Shown: positions 32,258 to 41,674, counted from the first letter of the stretch. The stretch: DNA of 64,000 nt from Candidatus Accumulibacter appositus (GCA_000585055.1 JEMX01000060.1:1-64000), one strand, 5' to 3'. The notes: generated by a model not told the origin, from the letters alone. Numbers and translations are program-made.

Positions 32258-33103
32258 ATGCTCAGCTATCGTCACGCCTTTCATGCCGGCAACCACGCCG
32301 ATGTCCTGAAGCATCTGGTGCTGGTCCAGTTGACGCGTTACCTCGGCCGCAAGGAAAAAGCCTTCTGGTACGTGGATACCCACGCCGGGGCGGGTTCCTA
32401 TGCGCTGGATTCGGCGCAGGCGTCCAAGCTCGGCGAGCACCGTGACGGGATCGCTCGGCTTTGGGGGCGGCAGGATTTGCCGCCGGCGGTTGCCGACTAT
32501 CTGGATGTGCTGCGCGCGAGCAACCTCAATGGCGCTCTGAAACTGTACCCGGGTTCGCCCGATCTGGCTTTGGCAAGCATGCGTGCGCAGGACCGTTTGC
32601 GGCTTTTCGAGTTGCACAGCCGCGACGTCCTGCATCTGCGCAAGCATTTCGCGGGCGAGGGGGCGCGGGTGATCGTCGAGCATAGCGACGGCTTCGCCGG
32701 CCTGAAAGCGGTGTTGCCACCACCACCGCGGCGCGCGTTGGTGCTGATCGACCCGGCGTACGAGGAAAAGCACGACTATGAGCGCGTCGTGCTGGCGCTC
32801 AAGGATTCGCTGCAGCGTTTCCCGGGGGGTACTTACCAGCTATGGTATCCACAGCTGACCCGGCTCGAAGCGCACGACCTGCCGGGACGGTTGAAACGAT
32901 TGCCGGCGAGCAGCTGGCTGCACGTCACGCTGCGTGTACGGACACCGGCGGCCGATGGCTTCGGGATGCACGGCAGCGGCGTTTTCGTGGTCAACCCGCC
33001 GTGGACTTTGCAGGCCAGCCTTCAGGAGGTGATGCCGTGGCTGGTCAAGGTGCTCGGGCTGGATGCGGGCGCCGGCTTTACGCTCGATAGCCAGGCCTCG
33101 TGA
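32258..33103 (+). CDS. rlmJ: 23S rRNA (adenine-2030 N6)-methyltransferase RlmJ
   Basis: A 281-residue SAM-dependent methyltransferase of the RlmJ (YhiR) family. It begins MLSYRHAFHAGNHADVLKHL, the near-invariant start of this family, continues YVDTHAGAGSYAL (SAM site) and has the catalytic DPAYEEKHDY (DPPY type) near residue 167, followed by TYQLWYPQ. Complete and of normal length. Confidence 0.94.
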   Translation: MLSYRHAFHAGNHADVLKHLVLVQLTRYLGRKEKAFWYVDTHAGAGSYALDSAQASKLGEHRDGIARLWGRQDLPPAVADYLDVLRASNLNGALKLYPGSPDLALASMRAQDRLRLFELHSRDVLHLRKHFAGEGARVIVEHSDGFAGLKAVLPPPPRRALVLIDPAYEEKHDYERVVLALKDSLQRFPGGTYQLWYPQLTRLEAHDLPGRLKRLPASSWLHVTLRVRTPAADGFGMHGSGVFVVNPPWTLQASLQEVMPWLVKVLGLDAGAGFTLDSQAS

Positions 33104-33174
33104 ACAGTGACCGGTGCGCCTGCGGCGCGGCGGCGTCGCCTTGAACCCCGCGGGGTCGCGTCCGTGCAAGGCGA

Positions 33175-33537
33175 TCAGCCCTTGCCAGCCTCCGCCAGGT
33201 ACTTGCGGCTCGATCCGTAGCTGCTTTCGATCGGATACTTCGCGGCGTTTTTGAGCAGCTTGGCGTGCGCGGCGGCTTCCAGGTCGATGCCGGCGCGCTC
33301 GGCGATCAGCAGCAGATAGAGCAGCACATCGGCGCATTCATCACGTAGCGCTTCCTGTGCTTCACCGCTGGCGGCCATGGCAGCCATGTCCGCGTCGCTC
33401 TTCCATTGCGTCAATTCGAGCAGTTCGCTGGCTTCGAGATTGAGCGAAACGATCAGGTTGCGCAGGCTGTGGAACTGCGCCCAGTTCCTCTGGTCGCGAA
33501 ACTCCAGAACCTTGCTGGTCAGTGTCAGCAGGTCCAC
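33175..33537 (-). CDS. MazG-like nucleotide pyrophosphohydrolase
   Basis: A 120-residue all-alpha NTP pyrophosphatase of the MazG/dCTPase-like group, which hydrolyses non-canonical or excess (d)NTPs to monophosphates. The metal-binding motif appears as EASELLELTQWK (ExxE type) and RDECADVLLYLLL (E-x-x-D). Length fits the short single-domain XTP3-transactivated-like subfamily. It precedes the CitE-like gene stop by a few bases (minus-strand order: CitE-like, then this gene). Confidence 0.83.
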   Translation of the reverse strand: MDLLTLTSKVLEFRDQRNWAQFHSLRNLIVSLNLEASELLELTQWKSDADMAAMAASGEAQEALRDECADVLLYLLLIAERAGIDLEAAAHAKLLKNAAKYPIESSYGSSRKYLAEAGKG

Positions 33538-33545
33538 GCTTTCTC

Positions 33546-34568
33546 TCAGGCGAAAAAACGCTGCTGCGCTGCGCCGGGCAGGGTCATGCCGGTGGTCTGG
33601 GCCCGTGCGAGAAGCTCCCAGTAATAGCGATAGGAAGCGCGGTCGTGCAGCAGGCCCTGGTGCTGGATCGGTCCCCAGTCGCCATCCTGTGCGGCGATCA
33701 GGATCTCGGCTGCACTTTCAACTTCCGAGAAATCGGGGCGCATCATGTCGATGATCGGGCGAATCTGGTTGGGGTGGATGCTCCACATGCGCAGATAGCC
33801 GAATTCATTGCGTGCGCGCCGCGCGTCGTTGCGGATGAAGTCGAGATCGCGCAGTTCGGTGGTCACGTTGTGCGACGGGACGGCGCCGTTGGCCAGCGCT
33901 GCGGCCGAGATTTCGCACTTGGCGCGAACGATCAGCGGGTGCTCGAACTGTCCGGGGCTGCGCATGGCCGACGCCGGAATGGCGCCGTGGTGGCCGCTGA
34001 CGAAATCCATCAGTCCGAAATCGAGCGATTCGACCTCCGGCAGCGCGGCGATCTCCCAGACATCCCGCAAGGCGCCGTAGGTTTCGATCAGTACATGTGC
34101 CGGGATCGGACGTTCCAGGCCGGCGGCGGCCGCCGCGCGCCGCAAGGCATCGAGCTGGATGCGCACGTCTTCGCCACTGCTGACCTTGGGCAGCGTCACG
34201 AAGGCCAGGCGCTGGCCAGCGCCGGCGACAATGATCTCGATGTCCTGCTGCCAGCCTTGATGGGCGATGTCGTGGATGCGCACACCCACCCGGCCATGGC
34301 GATTGGCATCGCTCATGATCAGCTCGGCCACCATCGTCGCATGATCGCGATCGGCGCCGGCCGGTGCGCCGTCCTCGCAATCGCAGGTGACGTCGAAGAT
34401 CGGACCCAACTCGTGCTGCAGCTGCAGGGCCTTGTTGATCAGCTTTTCGGAGCCCGCGTAGTGGTCGACGGCGGGGATCATCGGAAAGGGCTTTTCGCCT
34501 GCAAAGAGGACTTGGCTGGGATGGCGCATGGCTTTGTCGATACGGTCAGGTTCGTCGGAGAGCCACAT
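33546..34568 (-). CDS. HpcH/HpaI aldolase / citrate lyase beta (CitE)-like CoA-ester lyase
   Basis: A 340-residue member of the CitE/malyl-CoA lyase superfamily. Active-site blocks visible are FDVTCDCEDGAPAG (metal Glu/Asp), VGVRIHD (Arg), FVTLPKVSSGEDV, HVLIETYGALRDV (Glu) and LDFGLMDFVSGHHG. It lies between mdh and the MazG-like gene, separated from mdh by a terminator. Possible reactions include malyl-CoA or citramalyl-CoA cleavage; sequence alone does not decide. Starts at 34568 and 34529 (MRHPSQVLFAGEK) are both plausible; neither has a good ribosome site. Confidence 0.8.
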   Translation of the reverse strand: MWLSDEPDRIDKAMRHPSQVLFAGEKPFPMIPAVDHYAGSEKLINKALQLQHELGPIFDVTCDCEDGAPAGADRDHATMVAELIMSDANRHGRVGVRIHDIAHQGWQQDIEIIVAGAGQRLAFVTLPKVSSGEDVRIQLDALRRAAAAAGLERPIPAHVLIETYGALRDVWEIAALPEVESLDFGLMDFVSGHHGAIPASAMRSPGQFEHPLIVRAKCEISAAALANGAVPSHNVTTELRDLDFIRNDARRARNEFGYLRMWSIHPNQIRPIIDMMRPDFSEVESAAEILIAAQDGDWGPIQHQGLLHDRASYRYYWELLARAQTTGMTLPGAAQQRFFA

Positions 34569-34600
34569 TCTACCGCGCTGCTGCGCGGCGGGGGCGGGCG

Positions 34601-34628
34601 AAAAAAAGCCGCGGACCAGCCGCGGCTT
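34601..34628 (-). terminator. Intrinsic terminator of mdh
   Basis: On the minus strand: AAGCCGCGG, loop CTGGT, CCGCGGCTT, then a run of T. Nine-base stem followed by seven T residues, immediately downstream of the mdh stop codon. Confidence 0.9.
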
Positions 34629-34649
34629 CTCGTCGTGAGCGAAGTTCGC

Positions 34650-35636
34650 TCAGAGCATGTCTTTTACCGCCTCGGCTTCGTCGGTCAGTTCCTTGAGCGT
34701 CTTGTTGATCTTCTCGCGCGAGTAGCCGTCGATCTCGATACCCTGGATGATCTTGAAGGAGCCGCCCTTGCATTCGCAGGGGAAGCCGAAAACGATACCC
34801 GCCGGGATGTCGTAGGAGCCGTCGGACGGGACGCCCATGGTCACCCATTCGTCGGAACCGAGGACCCAGTCACGCATGTGGTCGATGGCCGCATTGGCCG
34901 CCGAGGCTGCCGAGGACAGGCCGCGGGCGTCGATGATCGCGGCGCCGCGCTTGCCGACCGTCGGCAGGAAGACGTCGTTGTTCCAGACCGGATCATTGAT
35001 CAGATCTTTGACGTTTTCGCCGTTCGACGTGCAGTTGCGGTAATCGGCGTACATCGTCGGCGAATGGTTGCCCCAGACGGCGAGCTGCTTGAAGCTGGCC
35101 ACTGGCCGGCCGGTCTTTGCGGCGAGTTGCGAGAGGGCGCGGTTATGATCCAGACGCAGCATGCCATGGTAGTTGGCCGGGTTGGTGCGACCGACTTTCT
35201 TCGCCGCGGACCCGGCGATCAGGGCGTTCGTATTGCAGGGGTTGCCGACGACCAGAACACGGACGTCTTCCTTGGCGTTCTCGGCGATTGCTTTGCCTTG
35301 GACGGTGAAGATGGCGCCGTTGGCGGTCAACAGGTCGGCACGTTCCATGCCCGGGCCGCGCGGACGTGCGCCAACCAGCAGACAGACGTCGGCATCCTTG
35401 AAGGCGACGTTGGGATCGTCGGTGGCGAACATTCCGGCGAGCATCGGGAATGCGCAATCGTCGAGTTCCATGATCACGCCCTGGCAGGCCTTCTGAGCTT
35501 GTGGAAGGTCGAGCAGTTGAAGAATGACCGGCTGATCCTTGCCGAGCATTTCGCCGGAAGCGATCCGGAAAAGCAGGCTGTAACCGATTTGGCCGGCAGC
35601 GCCGGTGACCGCGACGCGCATGGGGGCTTTGGACAT
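34650..35636 (-). CDS. mdh: Malate dehydrogenase
   Basis: NAD-dependent malate dehydrogenase of the TCA cycle. The 328-residue protein has the nucleotide motif [19 protein letters not shown] near residue 7, substrate-binding arginines in [25 protein letters not shown], the MLRLDHNRA block and the catalytic His in [14 protein letters not shown]. Start ATG 35636 ([12 protein letters not shown]) replaces the longest frame, whose extra 47 residues do not match the family. It is transcribed away from the gntR-sdh cluster, so the shared region can control both directions. Confidence 0.95.
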   Translation of the reverse strand: MSKAPMRVAVTGAAGQIGYSLLFRIASGEMLGKDQPVILQLLDLPQAQKACQGVIMELDDCAFPMLAGMFATDDPNVAFKDADVCLLVGARPRGPGMERADLLTANGAIFTVQGKAIAENAKEDVRVLVVGNPCNTNALIAGSAAKKVGRTNPANYHGMLRLDHNRALSQLAAKTGRPVASFKQLAVWGNHSPTMYADYRNCTSNGENVKDLINDPVWNNDVFLPTVGKRGAAIIDARGLSSAASAANAAIDHMRDWVLGSDEWVTMGVPSDGSYDIPAGIVFGFPCECKGGSFKIIQGIEIDGYSREKINKTLKELTDEAEAVKDML

Positions 35637-35892
35637 GATACGGCTCCTGTCGTTGATGGTGAGCGAGAAGAATCGAAAACGATGAAACGGGCAAGCAAGC
35701 AATGAATTGCAGCAAAAAACGATCGGCGATGCCCGTAGGCGCGTTTGCTGCCCGGGGCGCCGAATCTGACCAATCATAAGACCCGGAGGCGCGGGCTGTC
35801 AAATTTCAATCGTCTATCTTATGTCTTATATATAATATCAATGACAAGAACGAGATGGACGGGAAGGCGAAATTGTGCTGAAATAGCTTTCC
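35637..35892. promoter_or_regulatory. AT-rich divergent control region between mdh and gntR
   Basis: The only strongly AT-rich stretch in the window: ATCTTATGTCTTATATATAA then TATCAATGAC (35817-35846). It contains good -10 candidates and a short inverted element, TCTTATG at 35818 against CATAAGA at 35775. Its position, beside a GntR/HutC regulator and in front of TCA genes, makes it a likely operator/promoter; this is an inference. Confidence 0.5.
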
Positions 35893-36630
35893 ATGAACCG
35901 CGCCTCGTCATTGCACGCTCCGACTTTCAGCCCGCTCTATCGGCAGATCAAGCAATTGATCATGGGCAATCTGGAGTCTGGTGAGTGGGGTCCGGGCGAC
36001 GCGATTCCCAGCGAATCGGAGCTCGCCGGCCGCTTTGGCGTCAGTCAGGGCACCGTTCGCAAAGCGATCGACGAAATGGCGGCCGAGAATCTCCTGGTCC
36101 GTCAGCAGGGCAAGGGCACCTTCGTTGCGACGCACAAGGATCCCGGTTCGGCTTTCCGTTTTCTGCGTTTGGTGCCGAATGACGGTGTTCCGCTGGTCTC
36201 GAAGAGCGTTCCGCTCGAATGCTGGCGTGCCAAGGCTGGCCCCGACGTGGCCCGCAAGCTGGCCCTCGATCCAGGTGCGCCGATCACCATTCTGCGCCGC
36301 CTCCTGAAGCTGGGCGATGAGCCGGTGGTCTTCGATGAAATCTATCTTTCGAGTGAGTTGTTCCCCGACCTGACGCTGGAAGTGGTGCGGGCGGGTGAGT
36401 CGCTCTACGGCCTGTTCGAAAGTCGCTATGGTGTCTGCATGGTCCGTGCCGACGAGCGACTGCGCGCCGTAGCGGCCGACCGAGTTAGCGCCGAGCTGCT
36501 GCAAATTGCCGAGGGGAGCCCGCTGCTACTGGTCGAGCGCGTGACCTTCACCTATGGCCAAAAGCCGGTGGAATGGCGTCGGGGCTTCTATTCGACACGC
36601 AATCATCATTATCGCAATGAGCTGGGGTGA
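35893..36630 (+). CDS. GntR family (HutC/UTRA type) transcriptional regulator
   Basis: A 245-residue repressor-type protein: N-terminal winged helix (YRQIKQLIMGNLESGEWGPG, PSESELAGRFGVSQGTVRKA, QQGKGTFV) and C-terminal UTRA ligand domain (GAPITILRRLLKLGDEPV, GSPLLLVERVTFTYGQKPVE, RGFYSTRNHHY). It sits between mdh and sdhC in the same orientation as the sdh genes. In betaproteobacteria such a GntR gene commonly heads the sdh-gltA block, so control of TCA genes by a small-molecule effector is likely but not shown here. Confidence 0.88.
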   Translation: MNRASSLHAPTFSPLYRQIKQLIMGNLESGEWGPGDAIPSESELAGRFGVSQGTVRKAIDEMAAENLLVRQQGKGTFVATHKDPGSAFRFLRLVPNDGVPLVSKSVPLECWRAKAGPDVARKLALDPGAPITILRRLLKLGDEPVVFDEIYLSSELFPDLTLEVVRAGESLYGLFESRYGVCMVRADERLRAVAADRVSAELLQIAEGSPLLLVERVTFTYGQKPVEWRRGFYSTRNHHYRNELG

Positions 36631-36677
36631 ACGCCCGTAACAACCGTTTCGAGGAAGTAAGGAGCGCCTGAATCGTT

Positions 36678-36683
36678 TATAAT
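36678..36683 (+). promoter_or_regulatory. Likely -10 element upstream of sdhC
   Basis: TATAAT at 36678-36683, about 70 bases before the sdhC start, within AATCGTTTATAATCGGGCG. The -35 region is poor (nothing close to TTGACA at 17 bases upstream), as would fit an activated or regulated promoter. Presumed promoter of sdhCDABE. Confidence 0.5.
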
Positions 36684-36752
36684 CGGGCGTGGTTTTAAAG
36701 GGGAACGTATGCGGCACGCATGCCGCTGTACTACACATGAGGGATGACGTTC

Positions 36753-37145
36753 ATGGCAGAGATGGCAATTAAGAAAAAGCGTCCAAAGAATCTGGACTTG
36801 CCGACGATCAGGCTACCGCTTCCGGGTATTCTGTCGATCATTCACCGGATAAGCGGGGCGGCGTTGTTCCTGCTGTTACCCTTTTTGTTATGGCTGTTCG
36901 AGAGCAGTCTCACTTCTGCGGAGACCTTTGCCAGCTTTCGCGAGGTGGTCGATCACGGGTTGGTCAAGCTCATCCTGTTGGGCTTGATCTGGTTCTACAT
37001 GCACCACTTCTGCGCTGGCATTCGCTATCTGCTGCTTGACGTGCACATCGGTGCCGACCTCAAATCCGCGGTTCTGTCGAGCAAGATTGTCTTCGGCGTC
37101 AGCATTGCACTGACGCTGATCGTGGGAGTGCAAGTGCTATGGTAA
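36753..37145 (+). CDS. sdhC: Succinate dehydrogenase cytochrome b556 subunit
   Basis: Membrane anchor of complex II, binding heme b and quinone with SdhD. The 130-residue protein has the family start RPKNLDLPTIRLPLPGILSI, HRISGAALFLLLPFLLW (Ser/Arg quinone site, helix I), and HHFCAGIRYLLLDVHIG, containing the heme-ligand His. ATG 36753 is preferred to 36744 because GAGGG lies at a workable distance before it. First gene of sdhCDABE; overlaps sdhD. Confidence 0.93.
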   Translation: MAEMAIKKKRPKNLDLPTIRLPLPGILSIIHRISGAALFLLLPFLLWLFESSLTSAETFASFREVVDHGLVKLILLGLIWFYMHHFCAGIRYLLLDVHIGADLKSAVLSSKIVFGVSIALTLIVGVQVLW

Positions 37146-37486
37146 ATCGTATTCTTGTCGGGGCTCATTACGGCCTCAAGGACTGGATCATTCAGCGTGC
37201 GACAGCCATCGTCATGGCGGTTTACACGGTGATCTTCCTGGTGGTCATCGGTTCCGTCGGGCCCGACTCGCTGGAAAGCTGGCGCGGTGTCTTTGCCGGT
37301 GGCTTCATGCGTTTCGCGACCTTCCTTTTCTTCATCAGTCTGTTCTACCACGCCTGGATCGGCATCCGGGATATCTGGATGGATTACATCAAGCCGGATG
37401 GTCTACGCCTGCTGCTGATGATTGCAACGGCTACGGTGCTGGTCGGTTACGCTGGCTGGGCGATTCGGATTCTGTGGAGAATGTAA
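37139..37486 (+). CDS. sdhD: Succinate dehydrogenase hydrophobic membrane anchor subunit
   Basis: Second membrane anchor of complex II. The 115-residue protein has three helices, the N-terminal GLKDWIIQRATAIVMAVYTV, and SLFYHAWIGIRDIWMDYIKP, which contains the heme His and the conserved Asp-Tyr quinone site. It overlaps sdhC by 7 bases and is followed directly by the GTG of sdhA. Confidence 0.93.
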   Translation: MVNRILVGAHYGLKDWIIQRATAIVMAVYTVIFLVVIGSVGPDSLESWRGVFAGGFMRFATFLFFISLFYHAWIGIRDIWMDYIKPDGLRLLLMIATATVLVGYAGWAIRILWRM

Positions 37487-39271
37487 GTGAGTAATTCAAG
37501 CATATCGGTACGTAAGTTCGACGCTGTCATCGTTGGCGCAGGGGGCTCTGGGCTGCGCGCGGCGATTCAGCTATCCGAGGGCGGATTGAAGACGGCGGTG
37601 CTGTCAAAAGTCTTCCCTACCCGTTCACACACCGTGGCCGCGCAAGGCGGGGTTTCCGCTTCACTCGGCAACTCCGAGGAAGATCACTGGCACTGGCACA
37701 TGTACGATACGGTCAAGGGCTCCGACTGGCTCGGCGACCAGGACGCGATCGAGTACATGTGTCGCAAGGCGCCCGAAGTCGTTGTCGAGCTCGAGCACTT
37801 CGGCATGCCGTTTGACCGTACTGACGAGGGCAAGATCTATCAGCGCCCATTCGGTGGGCATATGTCGAATTTCGGCGAGAAGCCGGTGCGACGTGCATGT
37901 GCCGCTGCCGACCGCACTGGCCACGCGATGCTGCACGCGCTCTACCAGCGCAACGTGCGTGCCAACACCCAGTTTTTCGTCGAGTGGATGGCGCTTGACC
38001 TGATTCGCGACGAGTCGGGCCAGGTGCTCGGGGTCATCGCGCTGGAAATGGAAACCGGCGAAGTCGTCGCGTTCCACGCCAAGGCAACGATTTTCGCGAC
38101 CGGTGGCGCCGGCCGTATTTATTATTCTTCAACCAATGCCTTCATCAACACCGGCGACGGTCTAGGCATGGCGGCGCGTGCCGGCATTGCTCTCGAAGAC
38201 ATGGAATTCTGGCAGTTCCACCCGACCGGCGTTGCCGGTGCCGGGGTGTTGATCACCGAAGGCGTTCGCGGCGAAGGTGGAATTCTGCGCAACTCGGACA
38301 ACGAGCGTTTCATGGAGCGCTATGCGCCGAACGCCAAGGACCTGGCGTCGCGCGACGTGGTTTCGCGGGCCATGGTCACCGAAATCAACGAGGGCCGCGG
38401 GTGCGGGCCAAACAAGGATTTCGTGCTGCTGGATATTACCCACCTCGACCCGGCAACGATCATGAAGCGTCTGCCCGGAATTCGCGAGATCTCCATCCAG
38501 TTTGCCGGCATTGACCCGATCCAGGCGCCGATCCCGGTGGTGCCGACCTGCCACTATCAGATGGGCGGTATTCCGACCAATTTCAAAGGCCAGGTCGTCG
38601 CGGCCGACGGCGTGCCGGTCAAGGGCTTCTACGCCGCTGGTGAGGTGGCTTGTGCCTCGGTGCATGGGGCCAATCGCCTGGGCACCAATTCACTGCTCGA
38701 CCTGCTGGTCTTCGGCAAGTCCTCCGGGGATTCGGTGATTGAGGACGTGGCTTCCGGTGAGGTCATGCATCAGGACTTGCCGGCAGGGTTTGCGGATCGT
38801 ACGCTGGCCCGCCTGAATCGCCTCAATACGCAGACCGGCGGCAGCAATGTCAACGAAACCCGCCTCGAACTACAACGTACCATGCAGAAGCACTGCGGCG
38901 TCTTCCGCTTCAAGGACATGCTGGTCGAAGGGGTCGCCAAGATCGTCGAGATCGAAAAAGAGGTCGCCAGGACAGAAATCAAGGACAAGTCGCAGGTCTG
39001 GAATACGGCCCGCGTCGAAGCGCTGGAACTCGACAACCTGATCGAAGTCGCCAAGGCGACCCTGGTTTCGGCAGAGGCGCGCAAGGAATCTCGCGGTGCG
39101 CACGTGCGGGACGACGCGCCCGACACGCCGGAAAACCCGAACGGGCGCGATGACGCCAACTGGCACAAGCATACGCTCTGGCAACGCGAGGGCAGCAGTC
39201 TCAGTTACAAGCCGGTGACCATGACGCCGCTGACTGTCGAATCCATCGCGCTGAAGACGCGCTCCTACTGA
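37487..39271 (+). CDS. sdhA: Succinate dehydrogenase flavoprotein subunit
   Basis: Catalytic FAD subunit of complex II. The 594-residue protein has the FAD motif VIVGAGGSGLRAAIQ, the covalent-FAD histidine in RSHTVAAQGGV, the QFHPTGVAGAGVLITEGVRG active-site block, HGANRLGTNSLLDLLVFG and the C-terminal WHKHTLWQ. It starts at GTG 37487 directly after the sdhD stop. Complete. Confidence 0.96.
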   Translation: MSNSSISVRKFDAVIVGAGGSGLRAAIQLSEGGLKTAVLSKVFPTRSHTVAAQGGVSASLGNSEEDHWHWHMYDTVKGSDWLGDQDAIEYMCRKAPEVVVELEHFGMPFDRTDEGKIYQRPFGGHMSNFGEKPVRRACAAADRTGHAMLHALYQRNVRANTQFFVEWMALDLIRDESGQVLGVIALEMETGEVVAFHAKATIFATGGAGRIYYSSTNAFINTGDGLGMAARAGIALEDMEFWQFHPTGVAGAGVLITEGVRGEGGILRNSDNERFMERYAPNAKDLASRDVVSRAMVTEINEGRGCGPNKDFVLLDITHLDPATIMKRLPGIREISIQFAGIDPIQAPIPVVPTCHYQMGGIPTNFKGQVVAADGVPVKGFYAAGEVACASVHGANRLGTNSLLDLLVFGKSSGDSVIEDVASGEVMHQDLPAGFADRTLARLNRLNTQTGGSNVNETRLELQRTMQKHCGVFRFKDMLVEGVAKIVEIEKEVARTEIKDKSQVWNTARVEALELDNLIEVAKATLVSAEARKESRGAHVRDDAPDTPENPNGRDDANWHKHTLWQREGSSLSYKPVTMTPLTVESIALKTRSY

Positions 39272-39295
39272 TCGTATGCCACGGAGTTAATGATT

Positions 39296-40009
39296 ATGGC
39301 CACCAGTACCATGGAGTTCAAGATTTACCGCTACGATCCTGATCGGGACGAGGCGCCCTATATGCAGGACATGTCGGTCCAGGTCGACTTCGAGATCGAT
39401 CGCAAGTTGCTTGATGTGCTCACCCGCCTGAAAGCCGGCGACGATACCCTGTCCTATCGCCGCTCATGTCGCGAGGGCATCTGCGGCTCGGATGCGATGA
39501 ACATCAACGGCAAGAACGGCCTGGCGTGTCTCACCGACATTCGCGATCTCAAGCAGCCGGTCGTCTTGCGACCGCTGCCAGGCTTGCCGGTGATTCGCGA
39601 CCTGATCGTCGATATGACGCAGTTTTTCAAGCAGTACCACTCGGTCAAGCCCTATCTGATCAACGACAGTCCGCGCCCGGAGCGCGAGCGTCTGCAATCG
39701 CCCGAGGAGCGTGACGAACTCAACGGTCTCTACGAGTGCATTTTGTGCGCCTGCTGTTCGACCTCGTGCCCGTCCTTCTGGTGGAATCCGGACAAGTTTG
39801 TCGGCCCTGCCGGCTTGCTGAACGCCTACCGGTTTATTGCCGATACCCGCGACGAGGCGACTAACGAGCGTCTGGATGATCTTGAAGATCCGTACCGGCT
39901 GTTCCGCTGCCACTCGATCATGAACTGTGTCGATGTGTGTCCGAAGAACCTGAATCCGACGCGGGCGATAGGGAAGATCAAGGAAATGATGGTTCGTCGC
40001 GCAATCTGA
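39296..40009 (+). CDS. sdhB: Succinate dehydrogenase iron-sulfur subunit
   Basis: Electron-transfer subunit of complex II. The 237-residue protein has the [2Fe-2S] motif SCREGICGSDAMNINGKNGL(A)C, then CILCACCSTSCPSFWW and CHSIMNCVDVCPKNLNP for the [4Fe-4S] and [3Fe-4S] clusters. ATG 39296 is chosen over 39290 because GGAG lies nine bases before it. The stop overlaps the sdhE start (TGATG). Confidence 0.96.
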   Translation: MATSTMEFKIYRYDPDRDEAPYMQDMSVQVDFEIDRKLLDVLTRLKAGDDTLSYRRSCREGICGSDAMNINGKNGLACLTDIRDLKQPVVLRPLPGLPVIRDLIVDMTQFFKQYHSVKPYLINDSPRPERERLQSPEERDELNGLYECILCACCSTSCPSFWWNPDKFVGPAGLLNAYRFIADTRDEATNERLDDLEDPYRLFRCHSIMNCVDVCPKNLNPTRAIGKIKEMMVRRAI

Positions 40010-40263
40010 TGGACGAGCGCGAGAGGATCAACCGTCTGCGCTGGCGTTGTACCCGGCGTGCGATGCTGGAAATGGACTTGCTGCTCGGGGAGTTCCTCGA
40101 GCGCATTTTCCCGACCCTTGCTCCAGCGCAGGCGGAGGCCTTCATCGTCCTGGCCGACATGGAGGACCTCGAACTGTGGCCGCTGATCAACGGCAGCCGC
40201 GAGTGTGCAGATCCCGTGCAGGCCGAAGTCGTTGCCCTGTTGCGCGATGTAAGAGTCAAGTAA
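40009..40263 (+). CDS. sdhE: FAD assembly factor SdhE
   Basis: Small factor (84 residues) that promotes covalent flavinylation of SdhA. The family signature appears as RINRLRWRCTRRAMLEMDLL (RGxxE-type motif, here RRAMLE) and FIVLADMEDLELWPLI. Located directly after sdhB with a one-base stop/start overlap, as is usual in proteobacteria. Confidence 0.9.
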   Translation: MDERERINRLRWRCTRRAMLEMDLLLGEFLERIFPTLAPAQAEAFIVLADMEDLELWPLINGSRECADPVQAEVVALLRDVRVK

Positions 40264-40267
40264 GAAT

Positions 40268-40291
40268 GGTGCCATAATGTGGCGCCTTTTT
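40268..40291 (+). terminator. Intrinsic terminator after sdhE
   Basis: GGTGCCA, loop TAATG, TGGCGCC, then TTTTT: a seven-base stem with one G-U pair. It separates the sdh genes from gltA, so gltA probably has its own promoter or depends on read-through. Confidence 0.7.
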
Positions 40292-40334
40292 GTGTTCCAT
40301 GCTGTGCCCTCAACACCTGAACGGGGATAAACCA

Positions 40335-41630
40335 ATGACGACCGAACGTAAAGCAATTCTGAACATTGAAGGACGCGATCCCGTCGAATTTCCGATCATG
40401 ACGCCGACCCACGGCAATGATTGCATCGACATTCGCACCCTGGGCGCCAAGACTGGCTTGTTCACCTACGACTCAGGCTATCTATCGACGGCGAGCTGCC
40501 GGTCAAAGATCACGTTCATCGATGGCGACAAGGGCGAGCTGCTCTATCGCGGCTATCCAATCGAACAGTTGGCGCAGAGTTGCAACTTCCTCGAGGTCGC
40601 CTATCTCCTGTGGAACGGCGAGCTGCCGACGCCGACGGAGAAAGTCGCTTTCGAGAAGAACATCAAGAACCACACCATGGTGCACGAGCAATTGGTCAAG
40701 TTCTATCAGGGTTTTCGGCGCGATGCTCACCCGATGGCCATTCTGGTCGGGGTGGTTGGTGCACTATCGGCCTTCTACCATGAAGCCGAGGATTTCTCGG
40801 ATCTCGAGCACCAGAACATCAGTTTCAACCGCATTGTCGCCAAGTTGCCGACGATCGTTGCCATGGCCTACAAGTACCATGTCGGCGAGCCCTTCATGTA
40901 TCCGCGCAACGATCTCGACTACACCGCCAACTTCATGCACATGATGTTCGGCAATCCGTGCGAGGAGTACAAGCCGAATCCGGTGCTGGTGCATGCGCTG
41001 GACACCATCTTTACCCTGCACGCCGACCACGAACAGAACGCGTCCACCTCGACGGTGCGCCTGTCTGGTTCGTCCGGCGCCAATCCCTATGCCTGTATCT
41101 CGGCCGGTATCGCCTGCCTCTGGGGCCCGGCGCACGGTGGTGCCAACGAGGCCTGCCTGCAGATGCTTGAAGAAATTCATGATGTTTCGCGCGTGGGTGA
41201 GTACATCGCTCGCGCCAAGGACAAGAATGACTCCTTCAAGTTGATGGGCTTCGGGCACCGGGTCTACAAGAACTTCGATCCGCGCGCCAAGCTGATGAGG
41301 ACCGTCTGTAACGACGTTCTGAAAGAGCTTGGCCTCGAGAACGATCGTCTGTTCAAGCTGGCCATGGAGCTCGAAAAAATCGCTCTCGAAGATAGTTACT
41401 TCATCGAGAAGAAACTTTATCCGAACGTCGATTTCTACTCAGGTATCGTCCAGAAGGCGCTCGGTATTCCGACCTCGATGTTCACCTGCATCTTTGCCCT
41501 GGCACGCACCGTAGGCTGGATGACGCAGTGGGAAGAGATGATCAACGATCCCGAGTACAAGATCGGTCGTCCGCGTCAGCTCTACATGGGGGCCGCAAGG
41601 CGTGACGTGATCCCGGCAGCTCAGCGTTAA
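40335..41630 (+). CDS. gltA: Citrate synthase (type II)
   Basis: Entry enzyme of the TCA cycle. The 431-residue protein has the large hexameric-type length, [14 protein letters not shown], the CoA/active-site His in [27 protein letters not shown], and a final [20 protein letters not shown]-like block carrying the catalytic Asp. ATG 40335 follows GGGGATAA; the upstream frame is not family-like. Confidence 0.95.
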   Translation: MTTERKAILNIEGRDPVEFPIMTPTHGNDCIDIRTLGAKTGLFTYDSGYLSTASCRSKITFIDGDKGELLYRGYPIEQLAQSCNFLEVAYLLWNGELPTPTEKVAFEKNIKNHTMVHEQLVKFYQGFRRDAHPMAILVGVVGALSAFYHEAEDFSDLEHQNISFNRIVAKLPTIVAMAYKYHVGEPFMYPRNDLDYTANFMHMMFGNPCEEYKPNPVLVHALDTIFTLHADHEQNASTSTVRLSGSSGANPYACISAGIACLWGPAHGGANEACLQMLEEIHDVSRVGEYIARAKDKNDSFKLMGFGHRVYKNFDPRAKLMRTVCNDVLKELGLENDRLFKLAMELEKIALEDSYFIEKKLYPNVDFYSGIVQKALGIPTSMFTCIFALARTVGWMTQWEEMINDPEYKIGRPRQLYMGAARRDVIPAAQR

Positions 41631-41647
41631 GTCTGAGTGACTCCGAG

Positions 41648-41674
41648 GGGCGGCGACGGTAGCCGCCCTTTTTT
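41648..41674 (+). terminator. Intrinsic terminator after gltA
   Basis: GGGCGGC, loop GACGGTA, GCCGCCC, then six T. It lies 17 bases after the gltA stop and just before the sucA ribosome site. Confidence 0.88.

Noticed and set aside
33522-35705. 727-codon plus-strand frame opposite the CitE-like gene and mdh
   Set aside because: Antisense shadow of two well-supported genes and runs through the mdh terminator.
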